DNA of 52,558 nucleotides from Iphinoe sp. HA4291-MV1 (GCA_019359415.1 JAHHHH010000051.1:1-52558); one strand, 5' to 3'; shown: positions 35,274-44,639, numbered from the stretch's first letter. Made by a program: numbers and translations. Notes: a model not told the origin generated them from the sequence alone.

Positions 35274-36767
35274 TCACTCCATACCACGTTGCTTAAACAA
35301 CTCCATGAGCTTACGCTTTCGGGCGTGGGTTTGCACTAACTTTGCCCTGTATTCTGACCAATCTGCTTTTCTCCCAGATTCCAAGTAGGCAGCGCGTGCT
35401 TTTTTTAGCCACTCAACTGCGTAGCTGTAGTATTCAGCCTTACCTGCATCCATAATTGACTCGGCGCGACGACGGGCATTTGTCATCACCCAGTTTGGAT
35501 TGTGAGGTATTGCAGCGTCCATCACTCGGTAAATGACTGTTGAATAGTAAGAACTCAGATCAGTGACGATCGCAATAGCATCATCAATGAGTCCTTCATG
35601 TAAAAATATATCCACTTTCGCTTCTTGGGTTCCCCAACCCCCATAACTGCGGAGTATTTTTAACAAGTCTGTCCTGACACTTTCCCAGTTTTCTCCAGCC
35701 AAGTCCTCTATTTTCTGGTAATCAGGGAAGGAAGGTAAAGCTTGGAAAGCAGTCTTTCTAGCAGATAAAGCTGCTTGCTTATCTCCCAGTTCTTCAGCCA
35801 AATCACTTGTCCACGTTCCAAAGTCATACTGGCAATTCCCTGGTAATTTCAATCCAATCTGAGCAATATGTAATGCTTGCTGCAAGCTACCCTGTTCCTT
35901 CAGTGTCTTAGCTAGGGCAAAGGCTTCCTCCATTGAGGACATCTGGGTTTGTGCTGCGTCCATTGCTTCCTCAACCCGACCTAATTGACCTAGCATTGTT
36001 AGATACTGCTTGGTTTGCCCTTCCGCTTCCGCCAGATACAAATATTCTTGGTAACGTTCCTCACGTTCTAGGATTTTCAATCGAATCAATGCCAAATCAT
36101 CAGCGTAGTCTGGCGCTTCTCCCTCCCAGATTCCCTCGGATGTGATATGACCTTGAAGAACCCGCACTAGAGGAGGATAATCCCAGCCTTGGCGCAACGC
36201 TTCTAGTGCTGGTCCAAAATCAGCATCCCACTCATCTTGCCAACTTTCCAAATTGACCTGAATATCAGTTTTTTCTTCTGGTGTGAATTCGGTAGTCAGA
36301 ATTGCCTCACACAAGGCATCATTCAATTCTTGAATAATCTCTTCATTCTCAGCACCGTAGTCTGCGACATCATCCCAATTGTCCACACACGTAGAGATAA
36401 TCGCTTCGAGAATAACTAGAGCACTATTGCTCTCTCCTCGTTCGCAAAAATCCACGGCTATTTGAACTATACTTAGCAATTCCTCAGCAATCGGATCTTC
36501 TTCATACCCGTCTTCCAAGTAACGCACCGCATTTCTGAGAATCTGGTGAACCTGTTGTCGATAAGGAGTCGGATCAACAGTATTGCGGCGCACGGGTTTT
36601 GCACGTTGTTTGCTGGGTGCAGCGGTAGTCATTAGGCTAACATAGCTCTCAATTTCTTCCATCAGTTGTGGATGCTTTGCCACTAGTTCCTGTAGCAGCC
36701 TTTGAGTTTGCACATGATCCAGGCGATCCAGTAGTTTTTCTAAAGAAGGACGCGGTTCAGTTGACAT
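35274..36767 (-). CDS. Large helical-repeat protein of unknown function
   Basis: It has 497 residues from the ATG at 36767 (MSTEPRPSLEKLLDRLD). The sequence is almost all helical, with TPR-like or HEAT-like helix pairs: LQELVAKHPQLMEEIESYV, LALIRLKILEREERYQEYLYLAEAEGQTKQYLTMLGQLGRVEEAMDAA, FALAKTLKEQGSLQQALHIAQIGL. Similar proteins seem to occur next to or fused with SWIM zinc-finger proteins in other bacteria, but no SWIM motif is visible here. The frame is open for 49 codons further upstream without similarity or ribosome binding site. Function unknown; a scaffold role is a guess. Confidence 0.7.
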   Translation of the reverse strand: MSTEPRPSLEKLLDRLDHVQTQRLLQELVAKHPQLMEEIESYVSLMTTAAPSKQRAKPVRRNTVDPTPYRQQVHQILRNAVRYLEDGYEEDPIAEELLSIVQIAVDFCERGESNSALVILEAIISTCVDNWDDVADYGAENEEIIQELNDALCEAILTTEFTPEEKTDIQVNLESWQDEWDADFGPALEALRQGWDYPPLVRVLQGHITSEGIWEGEAPDYADDLALIRLKILEREERYQEYLYLAEAEGQTKQYLTMLGQLGRVEEAMDAAQTQMSSMEEAFALAKTLKEQGSLQQALHIAQIGLKLPGNCQYDFGTWTSDLAEELGDKQAALSARKTAFQALPSFPDYQKIEDLAGENWESVRTDLLKILRSYGGWGTQEAKVDIFLHEGLIDDAIAIVTDLSSYYSTVIYRVMDAAIPHNPNWVMTNARRRAESIMDAGKAEYYSYAVEWLKKARAAYLESGRKADWSEYRAKLVQTHARKRKLMELFKQRGME

Positions 36768-36928
36768 ATATGTATGTTTTTGTGTAAAAAGACTCACGAA
36801 CATCAATTCGATTCTCTTGTAGCATAAATCATAAATTTGAGATGACAAAAGCCTAAAATTAAGAAACTGGCACTGATTGCTTTGGTCAATCTCAGAATAA
36901 ATAGGCGGAAGCACACGGGGAAACCAAC

Positions 36929-38359
36929 GTGAGTCATGAATTTGATTACGATTTAGTGATTGTAGGCGCTGGAGTAGGCGGACACGGTGCTGCCTTACAC
37001 GCCGTAAGCTGTGGTTTGAAAACAGCCATTATTGAAGCAGCTGACATGGGGGGAACCTGTGTCAACCGAGGCTGCATTCCATCTAAAGCACTGCTAGCGG
37101 CATCTGGACGTGTGCGGGAATTACGTAATGCCCATCATCTTAAGTCACTAGGAATTCAACTGGGAAATGTGGAGTTCGACCGACAGGCGATCGCCAACCA
37201 TGCAAATAATCTTGTAGGCAAAATACAAGGCGACTTAACCAATAGCCTCAAACGTTTGGGAGTCGATATCATCCGAGGTTGGGGTAAGATAGCAGGGGCA
37301 CAAAAAGTCTCTGTAACAACAGACAGCGGCGAAAAAACTATTACGGCAAAAGATATTATTCTTGCGCCAGGTTCTGTACCCTTCGTTCCTCCGGGTATTG
37401 AAGTAGATGGCAAAACTGTATTTACCAGTGACCAAGGTGTCAGGCTGGAATGGCTACCAGATTGGGTAGCAATTGTGGGGAGTGGTTACATCGGCTTAGA
37501 ATTTTCCGATGTTTACTCAGCTTTGGGCTGTGAAATCACGATGATAGAAGCCCTAGACCAACTGATGCCAGGATTTGACCGCGATATTGCCAAACTTGCT
37601 GAACGGGTCTTAATTACTCCACGTGATATTGAAACGTATGTGGGCATATACGCCAAAAAAGTCATTCCTGGTTCACCCGTAGTCATTGAACTAGCTGACT
37701 TCAAAACGAAAGAAGAGGTAGATGTACTGGAAGTCGATGCATGCTTGGTTGCAACAGGACGCATCCCAGTGACACAGAATTTGGGTTTAGAATCTGTCGG
37801 TGTAGAACTTGACCGTCGAAACTTTATCCCAGTGAACGACAGCATGGCAGTACTATCAGCAGGTGAAACAGTTCCCCATCTGTGGGCAATTGGTGACGCT
37901 AACGGCAAGATGATGCTGGCACATGCTGCTTCTGCTCAAGGTATCATCGCAGTAGAAAATATCTGTGGGCGTCACAAAGAAGTGGACTATCTCAGTATCC
38001 CCGCAGCAGCGTTTACCCACCCAGAAATTAGCTATGTGGGCATGACTGAAGCCGCAGCCAAGGAAAAAGGCAACGCTGAGGGATTTGAAGTTGCGACGAC
38101 AAGAAGTTACTTCAAAGGCAATTCCAAAGCGTTGGCAGAAGGTGAAGCGGACGGTATGGCAAAGGTCGTTTATCGTAAAGATACAGGCGAAGTTTTAGGA
38201 GTTCACATCTTCGGCATACATGCCTCGGATTTAATTCACGAAGCATCAGCAGCGATCGCTAACCGCCAATCTGTTCACACCCTTGCTCATTTGGTTCACG
38301 CCCATCCAACACTTTCCGAAGTATTGGACGAAGCTTACAAACGAGCAATTGCCAGTTAG
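36929..38359 (+). CDS. lpdA: Dihydrolipoyl dehydrogenase
   Basis: This FAD-dependent E3 enzyme of the pyruvate dehydrogenase and glycine decarboxylase complexes reoxidises dihydrolipoamide with NAD. It has 476 residues. The FAD site is [13 protein letters not shown], the redox disulfide Cys44/Cys49 is in [13 protein letters not shown], the NAD site is [14 protein letters not shown], the second FAD site is LWAIGDANG, and the C-terminal His-Glu pair is in [13 protein letters not shown]. It starts with GTG at 36929 after GGGGA. The stop codon TAG is the first triplet of a TAGTCAT array. Confidence 0.95.
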   Translation: MSHEFDYDLVIVGAGVGGHGAALHAVSCGLKTAIIEAADMGGTCVNRGCIPSKALLAASGRVRELRNAHHLKSLGIQLGNVEFDRQAIANHANNLVGKIQGDLTNSLKRLGVDIIRGWGKIAGAQKVSVTTDSGEKTITAKDIILAPGSVPFVPPGIEVDGKTVFTSDQGVRLEWLPDWVAIVGSGYIGLEFSDVYSALGCEITMIEALDQLMPGFDRDIAKLAERVLITPRDIETYVGIYAKKVIPGSPVVIELADFKTKEEVDVLEVDACLVATGRIPVTQNLGLESVGVELDRRNFIPVNDSMAVLSAGETVPHLWAIGDANGKMMLAHAASAQGIIAVENICGRHKEVDYLSIPAAAFTHPEISYVGMTEAAAKEKGNAEGFEVATTRSYFKGNSKALAEGEADGMAKVVYRKDTGEVLGVHIFGIHASDLIHEASAAIANRQSVHTLAHLVHAHPTLSEVLDEAYKRAIAS

Positions 38360-38502
38360 TCATTAGTCATTAGTCATTAGTCATTAGTCATTAGTCATCA
38401 GTCATCAGTCATTAGTCAAAAGTTATTCTCCCTTGTCCCCTTGCCCATTGCCCAATGCCCCTTGCCCATTGCCCACATTGCCCAATTCCCAATTCCCAAA
38501 TT
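38357..38502. repeat. Heptamer repeat cluster between lpdA and trpC
   Basis: About six tandem TAGTCAT units start exactly at the lpdA stop codon. Variant units (CATCAGT) follow, then GCCCATT, CCCAATG and CCCAATT units that end a few bases before the trpC start. Confidence 0.95.
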
Positions 38503-39402
38503 ATGCAAATCCGTCGCCGTAAACCTAATCCAGCTGTTGCTGTATCCACAACGCGGTATCAAGTCGCTACACCTGATGCTCAGCCAAACAACATCTTAGA
38601 AGAAATTGTTTGGCATAAGGAAGAAGAAGTTGACCAAATGCGGGAAAAGCTTTCTTTGCAGGAGTTGCAGCGTCAAGTACTTGAGGTACCTTTACCCCGT
38701 GATTTTGTAGAAGCATTGCGTCAAGGCAAAACAAAGCCAGCTTTGATTGCTGAAGTCAAAAAAGCGTCTCCCAGTAAAGGGATCTTACGAGAAGATTTTC
38801 ATCCGGTGGAGATTGCCTTGAAGTATCAAAAAAGTGGTGCTAGCTGTCTTTCAGTACTGACAGATGAAAAGTTTTTCTCTGGTAGCTTTGAAAATTTAGC
38901 TCAAGTACGCGCCAAAGTAGATTTGCCCTTACTATGCAAGGATTTTGTCATATATCCTTACCAAATGTACATGGCGCGTGTTCGAGGTGCAGATGCGGTA
39001 TTGTTGATTGCAGCTGTACTTAGTGATCAAGATTTGCAGTACTTCGTTAAAATTGCCAAAGCTCTAAAAATGGCGGCATTGATTGAAGTCCATACTTTAG
39101 CGGAACTTGATCGCGTGTTAGCCATAGATGGCGTGTCACTGGTAGGTATAAATAATCGCAACTTAGAAGATTTCTCTGTTGATGTACAAACGACTTGCAA
39201 ACTGTTAGCAGCAAGGGGAAAGGAATTGTACGAAAGAAACATTTTGGTTGTGAGCGAGTCAGGATTACATAACTCAGATGATTTGACATTAGTAGAAAAA
39301 GCCGGAGCATCGGCTGTTCTCATCGGAGAATCTCTAGTAAAACACCCAGAGCCAGAGGTAGCAATTGCCAATCTCTTTACCAAATCTTCGTCTCTTGCAT
39401 AA
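38503..39402 (+). CDS. trpC: Indole-3-glycerol phosphate synthase
   Basis: This TIM-barrel enzyme closes the indole ring of 1-(o-carboxyphenylamino)-deoxyribulose 5-phosphate in tryptophan synthesis. It has 299 residues from the ATG at 38503. Visible motifs are [19 protein letters not shown] (substrate and catalytic Lys), [69 protein letters not shown] and [11 protein letters not shown]. The 40-residue N-terminal extension ([20 protein letters not shown]) is usual in cyanobacteria. An in-frame ATG at 38455 would add 16 repeat-encoded residues, so I reject it. Confidence 0.95.
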   Translation: MQIRRRKPNPAVAVSTTRYQVATPDAQPNNILEEIVWHKEEEVDQMREKLSLQELQRQVLEVPLPRDFVEALRQGKTKPALIAEVKKASPSKGILREDFHPVEIALKYQKSGASCLSVLTDEKFFSGSFENLAQVRAKVDLPLLCKDFVIYPYQMYMARVRGADAVLLIAAVLSDQDLQYFVKIAKALKMAALIEVHTLAELDRVLAIDGVSLVGINNRNLEDFSVDVQTTCKLLAARGKELYERNILVVSESGLHNSDDLTLVEKAGASAVLIGESLVKHPEPEVAIANLFTKSSSLA

Positions 39403-39499
39403 TTCGAGCTTTAGCTAAATGCTTTTTGCCTATGTAACAATTTATTTAATGACAATCAACTTCTGACTCATCCAAAATCTCAAATCCACTATCAATTTC

Positions 39500-39751
39500 A
39501 TGGAGCAAATTCCTCTGCCTTCACCTATCCACTACGAACTTATACTCCAACTGTTAGAGAGACAAACTATGCTAGCAGTTAGCGATAATCCGAATTTGCG
39601 GCATCAGGTGAATCAGTTGATTATTACCCTGCGTAAAGCGGCTGTACAACAAAAGCATTTGGAAGAAATTTGCCAATCGTCGTTTGTTGAGATTGATCAT
39701 CGTTGGTCGCTCAATCATCTTAGTACTGAGCAGGTCGCTGCTTCTGAGTGA
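39500..39751 (+). CDS. Small conserved cyanobacterial protein (DUF5340-like)
   Basis: This is a soluble helical protein of 83 residues: PLPSPIHYELILQLLERQTM, RHQVNQLIITLRKAAVQQKHLEEICQ. The pattern matches a small family found across cyanobacteria, DUF5340 as far as I recall. No function is known. It lies about 100 bases after trpC on the same strand. Confidence 0.65.
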   Translation: MEQIPLPSPIHYELILQLLERQTMLAVSDNPNLRHQVNQLIITLRKAAVQQKHLEEICQSSFVEIDHRWSLNHLSTEQVAASE

Positions 39752-40044
39752 TGAAGCAAGGCATCTACTTTCACCATTCACGAACTCGTAATATTGTAAG
39801 TTATGGTTGGAAGTCATGAAAACAACTATCAAAAGTAGGAAATATTGAGTAGTGAGTAAAGATTTGGTTAGTATTTTCTCGACTCCAAACTCCTGATACT
39901 TGCTTTGCTCTCTACCCAACTTCCAAAACCCAAATTTTTATTTATCTTCCGCTATTGGTTTATTCTATAGATAATTCTGGATTGATATATTTTCTTTATT
40001 AAAATAAATCTAGCAAAATTTAGTTATTCGCCTTAAGATGGTCA

Positions 40045-40197
40045 TTATTGAGCGATCGCGATATCCTCATCTGTACTACATCCTTTGGAAATCGCCCTTG
40101 TAGGTGGCATGACAATTAATTCTCCAAGAGCATTGTGTTCAAATTGGTCGTCGGTAAGTTTGATAATATTGTTGAGGTTAAGGGTAACGCCTGTCAC
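40045..40197 (-). pseudogene. Remnant of a Uma2-family gene
   Basis: On the minus strand a GTG at 40197 opens a 50-codon frame reading VTLNLNNIIKLTDDQF-EHNALGELIVMPPT. Both halves match the start of Uma2 proteins, but about 10-15 residues between them are missing, and everything after the ELIVMPPT motif is replaced by unrelated sequence ending at a TAA. It is a decayed fragment. The rest of the 39752-40397 gap has no gene except the hairpin at 40257-40294. Confidence 0.6.
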
Positions 40198-40256
40198 ACA
40201 ATTCAGGTTTTCGTCATTTCGCAAAGATTTACAGCCTTAATTGCACGACTCCATAA

Positions 40257-40294
40257 TCAAAAGAGCGAGTTGAATCATGAACTCGCTCTTTTGA
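40257..40294. terminator. Strong bidirectional terminator-like hairpin without a clear gene
   Basis: TCAAAAGAGCGAGTT and its complement AACTCGCTCTTTTGA form a perfect 15-bp stem with an 8-base loop (GAATCATG). Both strands end in TTTTGAT, so it could terminate transcripts in either direction. Its position between the Uma2 remnant and the convergent-side DUF2949-like gene would end the latter's transcript on the minus strand. Confidence 0.7.
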
Positions 40295-40397
40295 TAAGTA
40301 AATTTTATTTTTTGTCTTTCACACGTGAGCCTTAGGAAAAGGCATTTTCCATGTCCATGTAGCACAGTTAGACTCTCCTGAACGAACTCATCATTTC

Positions 40398-40601
40398 CTA
40401 TACTGTCTCCAGCCAATCATATATTTTTTCTAACTGTTCTATGGTAACTAACCCATATTGCCAAAGAATCATTGGCAAAGGACCAGGATCTTGTTCGCTA
40501 CGACGCAGAGCAACTGCAATAGAAGCTGTGGAAATTGCCAACTCTTCCTGCAAAAAGCGAATAAATCTAGAATAGGTTGATGGTGACACTTTGTATTTCA
40601 T
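40398..40601 (-). CDS. DUF2949-like small protein
   Basis: It has 67 residues: YSRFIRFLQEELAISTASIAVALRRSEQDPGPLPMILWQYGLVTIEQLEKIYDWLE. This matches the short DUF2949 family specific to cyanobacteria. The fold is probably helical and may be a small protein-interaction or DNA-binding domain; function unknown. AGGAAATG-like sequence precedes the ATG (GGGAGGAA). The hairpin at 40257-40294 lies about 105 bases downstream and could be its terminator. Confidence 0.75.
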   Translation of the reverse strand: MKYKVSPSTYSRFIRFLQEELAISTASIAVALRRSEQDPGPLPMILWQYGLVTIEQLEKIYDWLETV

Positions 40602-41011
40602 TTCCTCCCATAGTGTGTACTGTTATGTATTAATTCACCGTTTTTTCCGAATTGCAAGTAGCCAATCATTCCCTTATCACTGTGCCCCTACCTAACAGAG
40701 AATTCAGAAAAGCTTGTCTGGTAGTCCTCAAAGAAAGCTTTTCTCATAAAACATAGACAGTAGTACCACTTATCTTATTTAGTCTTAAGCAACACAATAC
40801 TTAGGTGAATTATGACTTTACCTTTTTACTTCAGTGCTTTGGTTAACTACAACTATAGTAAGGAAGATTCCTTAGCCTAATCGTCCCTTATTGACTACTC
40901 TTTGCACGTACGTCAAAAGAAAGATTTTTTGTTATCTAGCGTAAAATCAATTATCCAGTTTTGGAACAACAAGTCTGTCTTCCAATCTGCACTGAGTGAA
41001 ATCACATTATC

Positions 41012-41610
41012 ATATCATGTCCGGTTGAATACTTATCATTCTCTGGCGAACCCCTTTCCCCCTCGCCCCTAATCCCCACTTCGTACCCCGAGTCCCCCAC
41101 AACGCGCTGGCTCCCCTTGATAAGGGGCTACGGTGTACACACAAGTCATCGCATGACTCAAAATTTCCTCTCTACGAGACGCACTCGCGTTCGGAACCTC
41201 ACCGAAAGACGGCTTCGGTTGCCCCGTCTCTTCCAGAGCGGGGAGGAATTGCCGCCTTGCCGCCTTAGTCATCAGTCATTGGTCAATAGTCATTAGTATG
41301 ATTAAACACGAAAAATCATGAAAAACTACTAATGACTAAGGACTAATGACTAATGACTTCGATTTCCCCCGGCTTTAAATCAAAACAAGCGTAGCGATGT
41401 TTTGATAGCCGGGGGATGAGTTAACCTGCTCTGTTGGGCATCCCTCTCCGAACTCGCACAGAGGGTTAGGGTGAGGCGCTAAAAGCGAGGGTGAGGTTTT
41501 GAGTGAGATGTGTGTACACCGTAGTTGATAAGGGGAGGGGCGGTTTTGGCGCAAGACAAAACCGGGGTGGGGTTCTTCTGGATTTATAAGCAATTAACCG
41601 GACATGATAT
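41012..41610. mobile_element. Element bounded by ATATCATGTCCGGTT inverted repeats (family E)
   Basis: ATATCATGTCCGGTT (41012-41026) and AACCGGACATGATAT (41596-41610) are perfect 15-bp inverted repeats. The DNA between them is GC-rich, with CCCCTCGCCCCTAATCCCC-type sequence, and is interrupted by another element at 41128-41524. Without that insertion the unit would be about 190 bp. No gene is seen. Confidence 0.8.
41128..41524. mobile_element. 397-bp element with CTACGGTGTACACACA ends and 11-bp target duplication (family D), nested
   Basis: CTACGGTGTACACACA (41128-41143) and its exact complement (41509-41524) form perfect 16-bp ends. TTGATAAGGGG is repeated directly outside both ends (41117-41127 and 41525-41535). 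Inside are hairpins (for example CCCCGGC...GCCGGGGG around 41367-41416) and complementary TAGTCAT arrays at 41266-41300 and 41327-41357. There is no transposase gene. It is inserted in the family E element. Confidence 0.9.
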
Positions 41611-41659
41611 CACTGTTATTTTTTTGCTATACGATACAATAGTTTTTTTTAAAATTTTA

Positions 41660-41861
41660 CAGAAATTTAAGCAGAAAGCCTTATGCCTACGGCACGCTGC
41701 GCGAACGGCGCGTCTTTCCGTGGGACGGACAGATGCTTACGGAACGCGAGTGCGTCTCCCTTAGGAGAGGGATACCCTCCTTCAGTACTGTCCTCATGAA
41801 TGCGTAAGCACCTATGGGTTTCCGCAGGGTACGGAGTACCCTTACAGTGGGGGACTTACGC
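41660..41861. repeat. Palindromic repeat cluster and a lone GACTTACGCA end
   Basis: The cluster includes GCCTACGGCACGCTGCGCG, GAACGCGAGTGCGTCTCCC and TTAGGAGAGGG, related to the palindromes in the kinase linker, plus GACTTACGCA at 41852-41861, related to the ends of the element upstream of kaiA. The rest of the 40602-41863 gap has no convincing gene. Confidence 0.55.
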
Positions 41862-41863
41862 AA

Positions 41864-42403
41864 CTAAGTTAAAGACTGAATTTTAACATAAGAGCCAACC
41901 TTCAAACCCAACTGGGCTGCTCGTCCAGAACGCAGTTCAATCACTTGATTAATTGGTGTCTGGGGACCATAAGTAGGACAAGGATTGCTATTGCAAGGAG
42001 GTACGGAAGGAGCGATGTACTGTACCTTCCCATCCAGCATAAAAACTATATCCAGTGGTACTGGTACATTCTTCATCCAGAAATTTGCCTGAAACGATGA
42101 TGGAAATTGAAACAGCATTCCACGATTATCGGGTAAAGTCGGGCGATACATCAACCCCATCGCTTGTTGTTGGGGTGTCTGCGCCACTTCTAACTCAATT
42201 TTTGTACCATTGGGAACAACCGCCACAGCTGAAATCGGTAGTTGTTGACCTGCATTCTTGGCGAGTGGTCTTTGCTCCAAAGACATTGGTGCTTGAGATT
42301 GAGAACTAGACGTAGTAGTGGGAGTAACTGCTGGTGTAGAAACAGAACAGCTCGCTAGCAAAACGCCCAAAACTATTGATAGCAAACCTAGCCAATTAAT
42401 CAT
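41864..42403 (-). CDS. DUF192-family lipoprotein
   Basis: It has 179 residues. The N-terminus MINWLGLLSIVLGVLLASCS has a good lipobox (LLASC, Cys19), so it is probably anchored in a membrane facing the periplasm. A Thr/Ser/Gln-rich linker follows. The DUF192 domain is at about 62-178: IELEVAQTPQQQAMGLMYRPTLPDNRGMLF, FWMKNVPVPLDIVFMLDGKV, INQVIELRSGRAAQLGLKVGSYV. Function unknown. Confidence 0.85.
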   Translation of the reverse strand: MINWLGLLSIVLGVLLASCSVSTPAVTPTTTSSSQSQAPMSLEQRPLAKNAGQQLPISAVAVVPNGTKIELEVAQTPQQQAMGLMYRPTLPDNRGMLFQFPSSFQANFWMKNVPVPLDIVFMLDGKVQYIAPSVPPCNSNPCPTYGPQTPINQVIELRSGRAAQLGLKVGSYVKIQSLT

Positions 42404-42412
42404 AGCAATTTT

Positions 42413-42495
42413 AGTTATTAGTCATTGGGAATTGGGAATTGGGCATTGGGCATTGGGCAATGGGCAATGGGCAATGGGCAATGTCCCCTTGTCCT
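42413..42495. repeat. Heptamer repeats upstream of the DUF192 gene
   Basis: TTAGTCA-, TGGGAAT-, GGGCATT- and GGGCAAT-type units run together ten bases upstream of the start codon (minus strand), within the expected leader or promoter. CCCCTTGTCC sequences similar to those in family A elements follow. Confidence 0.85.
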
Positions 42496-42585
42496 CCTTG
42501 TCCAAAATTCAAACAGGTTAATTCTTTTTTTTGAATTTTGAATGAGCGAATTTTGAATTGTTTTGTCCCCCACTCCCCTTGTCCC

Positions 42586-43272
42586 TTACGTTTCCCTTAG
42601 TACGTAACCCACACCCCGCACTGTTTGAATAAGTCGCTTTTGACCTTCATCTTCTATTTTCAGTCGCAAGTAGCGAATGTACACTTCAATAACATTCGAC
42701 TCGCCCATAAAATCATAACCCCAAACATTTTCCAGAATTTGTTCACGGGTTAATACTTCACGGGGATGTTCCATCAGATACTTGAGCAGATCAAATTCCT
42801 TCATTGTTAAGTCGATCGCCCGTTCGTTGAGTACGGCGCGGCGGGTTGCTATATCTAAAACTAGATCGCCAAAACGTAACTGCTCGGAAGTATCGACATC
42901 AGGTTTTAAGTATAAGCGAACCAAGTTCAAAAAGTCCTCACAGCGGTAAGGCTTAAGAAAGTAATCATCGGCTCCAGCTTCTAAGCAAGCTACACGATCA
43001 TCAACTGAATCCCGTGCCATCAGTACCAGAACGGGCGATTGCATTCCAGTCGTTCTAAAATTTTTACATAGCGAGAGTCCTGATTCTCCTGCTAGCATTC
43101 GGTCAATCACAACTAGAGCAGGTTGGCGATCGCGGCTATATTGTGTACCATTAGTCCCATCATGAGCCACGATGGGATCATAACCAGCTTCTTTCAAATC
43201 AAAAGCAAGCTGATTTGCGAGACTCTCGTCGCTTTCAATCACCAAAACACAAGGGTTATGAGCAAGCGTCAT
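42586..43272 (-). CDS. OmpR/PhoB-family response regulator
   Basis: It has 228 residues. The receiver domain (residues 8-120) has ESDES as acidic pocket, the phosphorylated Asp in ALVVIDRMLAGESGLSL, and Lys in FLKPYRCEDF. The winged-helix DNA-binding domain (130-228) has LTMKEFDLLKYLMEHPREVLTREQILENVWGYDF and VYIRYLRLKIEDEGQKRLIQTVRGVGYVL. It is close in style to cyanobacterial regulators such as NblR or the NrrA/Rre37 group, but I cannot decide between them from memory. No histidine kinase is adjacent. Confidence 0.85.
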   Translation of the reverse strand: MTLAHNPCVLVIESDESLANQLAFDLKEAGYDPIVAHDGTNGTQYSRDRQPALVVIDRMLAGESGLSLCKNFRTTGMQSPVLVLMARDSVDDRVACLEAGADDYFLKPYRCEDFLNLVRLYLKPDVDTSEQLRFGDLVLDIATRRAVLNERAIDLTMKEFDLLKYLMEHPREVLTREQILENVWGYDFMGESNVIEVYIRYLRLKIEDEGQKRLIQTVRGVGYVLRET

Positions 43273-43654
43273 ATTGATTTTGGATGTTCGATTTTAGATT
43301 AGATGTGCACTGCGCCCTTGGGGAGGTAGAGTGCGCCCTTGGAGGTTTCCTTGCTTAAGTGCACCTCTGGTGGTACCATGGTTTCCCCGTTGTAGACACC
43401 CGGAGGGCTTCCCGTAGGGTAGCAAGTGGCGTGATTTAGATTTAGTTGGTAGAGGTGTAATTTACAGGTTTTTGGTGATGAATCAATCCTGACTTGACAC
43501 GCTTTCTACCTACTATGTTTTCGCACGTACAAGTATCAGCCAAACAAAGCAATAGATACAGTCATTTTAATCACTAATTTAAAATCTGGCTCCCCTCGTC
43601 CCCTCGTCCCCTTGTCCCCTTGTCTCCCCCTCCTCTTCGGTCTGCTATCCACTG
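43273..43654. other. Gene-free interval upstream of the response regulator
   Basis: The interval holds GC-rich repeat pieces (GTGCGCCCTTGG twice, CCCGGAGGGCTTCCCG) near 43310-43425 and an octamer array (CCCCTCGT, CCCCTTGT, two each) at about 43595-43625. No gene is convincing. It contains the response-regulator promoter and the 3' side of the glutaminase gene. Confidence 0.5.
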
Positions 43655-44569
43655 CTATCCAAAAACACTCAGCTGCAACCCTTGGGATAAAGCCTCAACA
43701 AAGGCGATCGCTGCTACAGGATTACCTACACTATCCAAAGCAGGACTGTAGCAAGCAACTGCCCCTTGACTTGGAACTACCGCAAAGAGTGCGCCACTGA
43801 TGCCTGATTTCATTGGCAAACCAATTTGTAAAGCATACTGGGAAGAAGCTTCGTACAAGCCACAGGTTAACATGAGCGAGTTGACAATCCGGCGATGCTG
43901 CGGTTCGATGAATCTACTTTCGCGCGCCAAAAGCAAACCCAGACGGGCTAAATCTTCCACATCACCAGATATACAGCATATTTGTTCGTATGTGTCAAGA
44001 GCTATCTCTGGATTCTTTACATACCCTGCTTTTGTAAGATATTGCGTAATGGCTCGATTAGCTTGGGAGTTAGCCAAGCGCACAGAAGCGAGCATAATTT
44101 CATCTAATTTCAGATGACAACCTGCAAGTTGGTTGAGCCATTGACACAGTTGCTGAGTGCGATCGCTAGCGTCTTTTCCTGGTAACTTATCGGCAAGGGT
44201 AATTGCTCCACTGTTAATCATAGGATTGCGGGGTCGTCCATGATCAGCGACCAGTTGCTCTAGGGAATTGAAAGGAGCATCCGATGGCTCAACCCCAACC
44301 CATTGAAAAACTGTTTCTGCTCCCACTTGTTCTAGCAGATACAAAAGCGCAAACGGTTTAATCGCACTCATGAGGGGGAAAACACAATCCGTATCACCTT
44401 GGCTGAAAGTTTGTTCAGCTCCACAGCAGATGTGAACTGCAAATGAATGGGGATTAGCCAAAGCTAATTGGGGAATACGGTGAGCAACTTGTCCTTGATA
44501 TGTCAAGGCTTTGGCTTGTTGCACCCAAGCTGATAACTGAGTCGTCGTTAGTGTTTCCAGTCCAACCAT
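43655..44569 (-). CDS. glsA: Glutaminase
   Basis: This enzyme hydrolyses L-glutamine to glutamate and ammonia and has a serine beta-lactamase-like fold. It has 304 residues. The catalytic SxxK motif is Ser68-Ala-Ile-Lys71 in CVFPLMSAIKPFALL; relatives usually read SISK. Other signatures are EPSDAPFNSLEQL, GRPRNPMINSGAI, SQANRAITQYL, CCISGDVEDLARLGLLLA, and the C-terminal GLPMKSGISGALFAVVPSQGAVACYSPALDSVGN. The length is normal for the family. The HigBA module lies on the other strand just upstream. Confidence 0.93.
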   Translation of the reverse strand: MVGLETLTTTQLSAWVQQAKALTYQGQVAHRIPQLALANPHSFAVHICCGAEQTFSQGDTDCVFPLMSAIKPFALLYLLEQVGAETVFQWVGVEPSDAPFNSLEQLVADHGRPRNPMINSGAITLADKLPGKDASDRTQQLCQWLNQLAGCHLKLDEIMLASVRLANSQANRAITQYLTKAGYVKNPEIALDTYEQICCISGDVEDLARLGLLLARESRFIEPQHRRIVNSLMLTCGLYEASSQYALQIGLPMKSGISGALFAVVPSQGAVACYSPALDSVGNPVAAIAFVEALSQGLQLSVFG

Positions 44570-44604
44570 TGGTGCTACTTAGGTTATGCGATCTCGACTT
44601 ATGG

Positions 44605-44633
44605 TTGACGCATGTAACCTTAAGGGTTACAAC
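44605..44633 (+). promoter_or_regulatory. Probable higBA promoter with overlapping palindromic operator
   Basis: TTGACG (44605-44610) and TACAAC (44628-44633) are spaced by 17 bases like -35 and -10 boxes. A perfect palindrome TGTAACC-TTAAG-GGTTACA (44613-44631) fills the spacer and overlaps the -10 box. Operators of this type are bound by HigA-class antitoxins. The predicted transcript would start at or very near the GTG of higB, with little or no leader. Confidence 0.55.
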
Positions 44634-44639
44634 TTTTGT

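Noticed and set aside
36768-36914. 49-codon N-terminal extension of the helical-repeat protein
   Set aside because: No ribosome binding site at the far start, the extension is unlike the helical body, and it overlaps the likely promoter region facing lpdA.
38455-38502. Earlier trpC start
   Set aside because: The 16 codons are encoded by GCCCATT/CCCAATT heptamers and are not part of the enzyme family.
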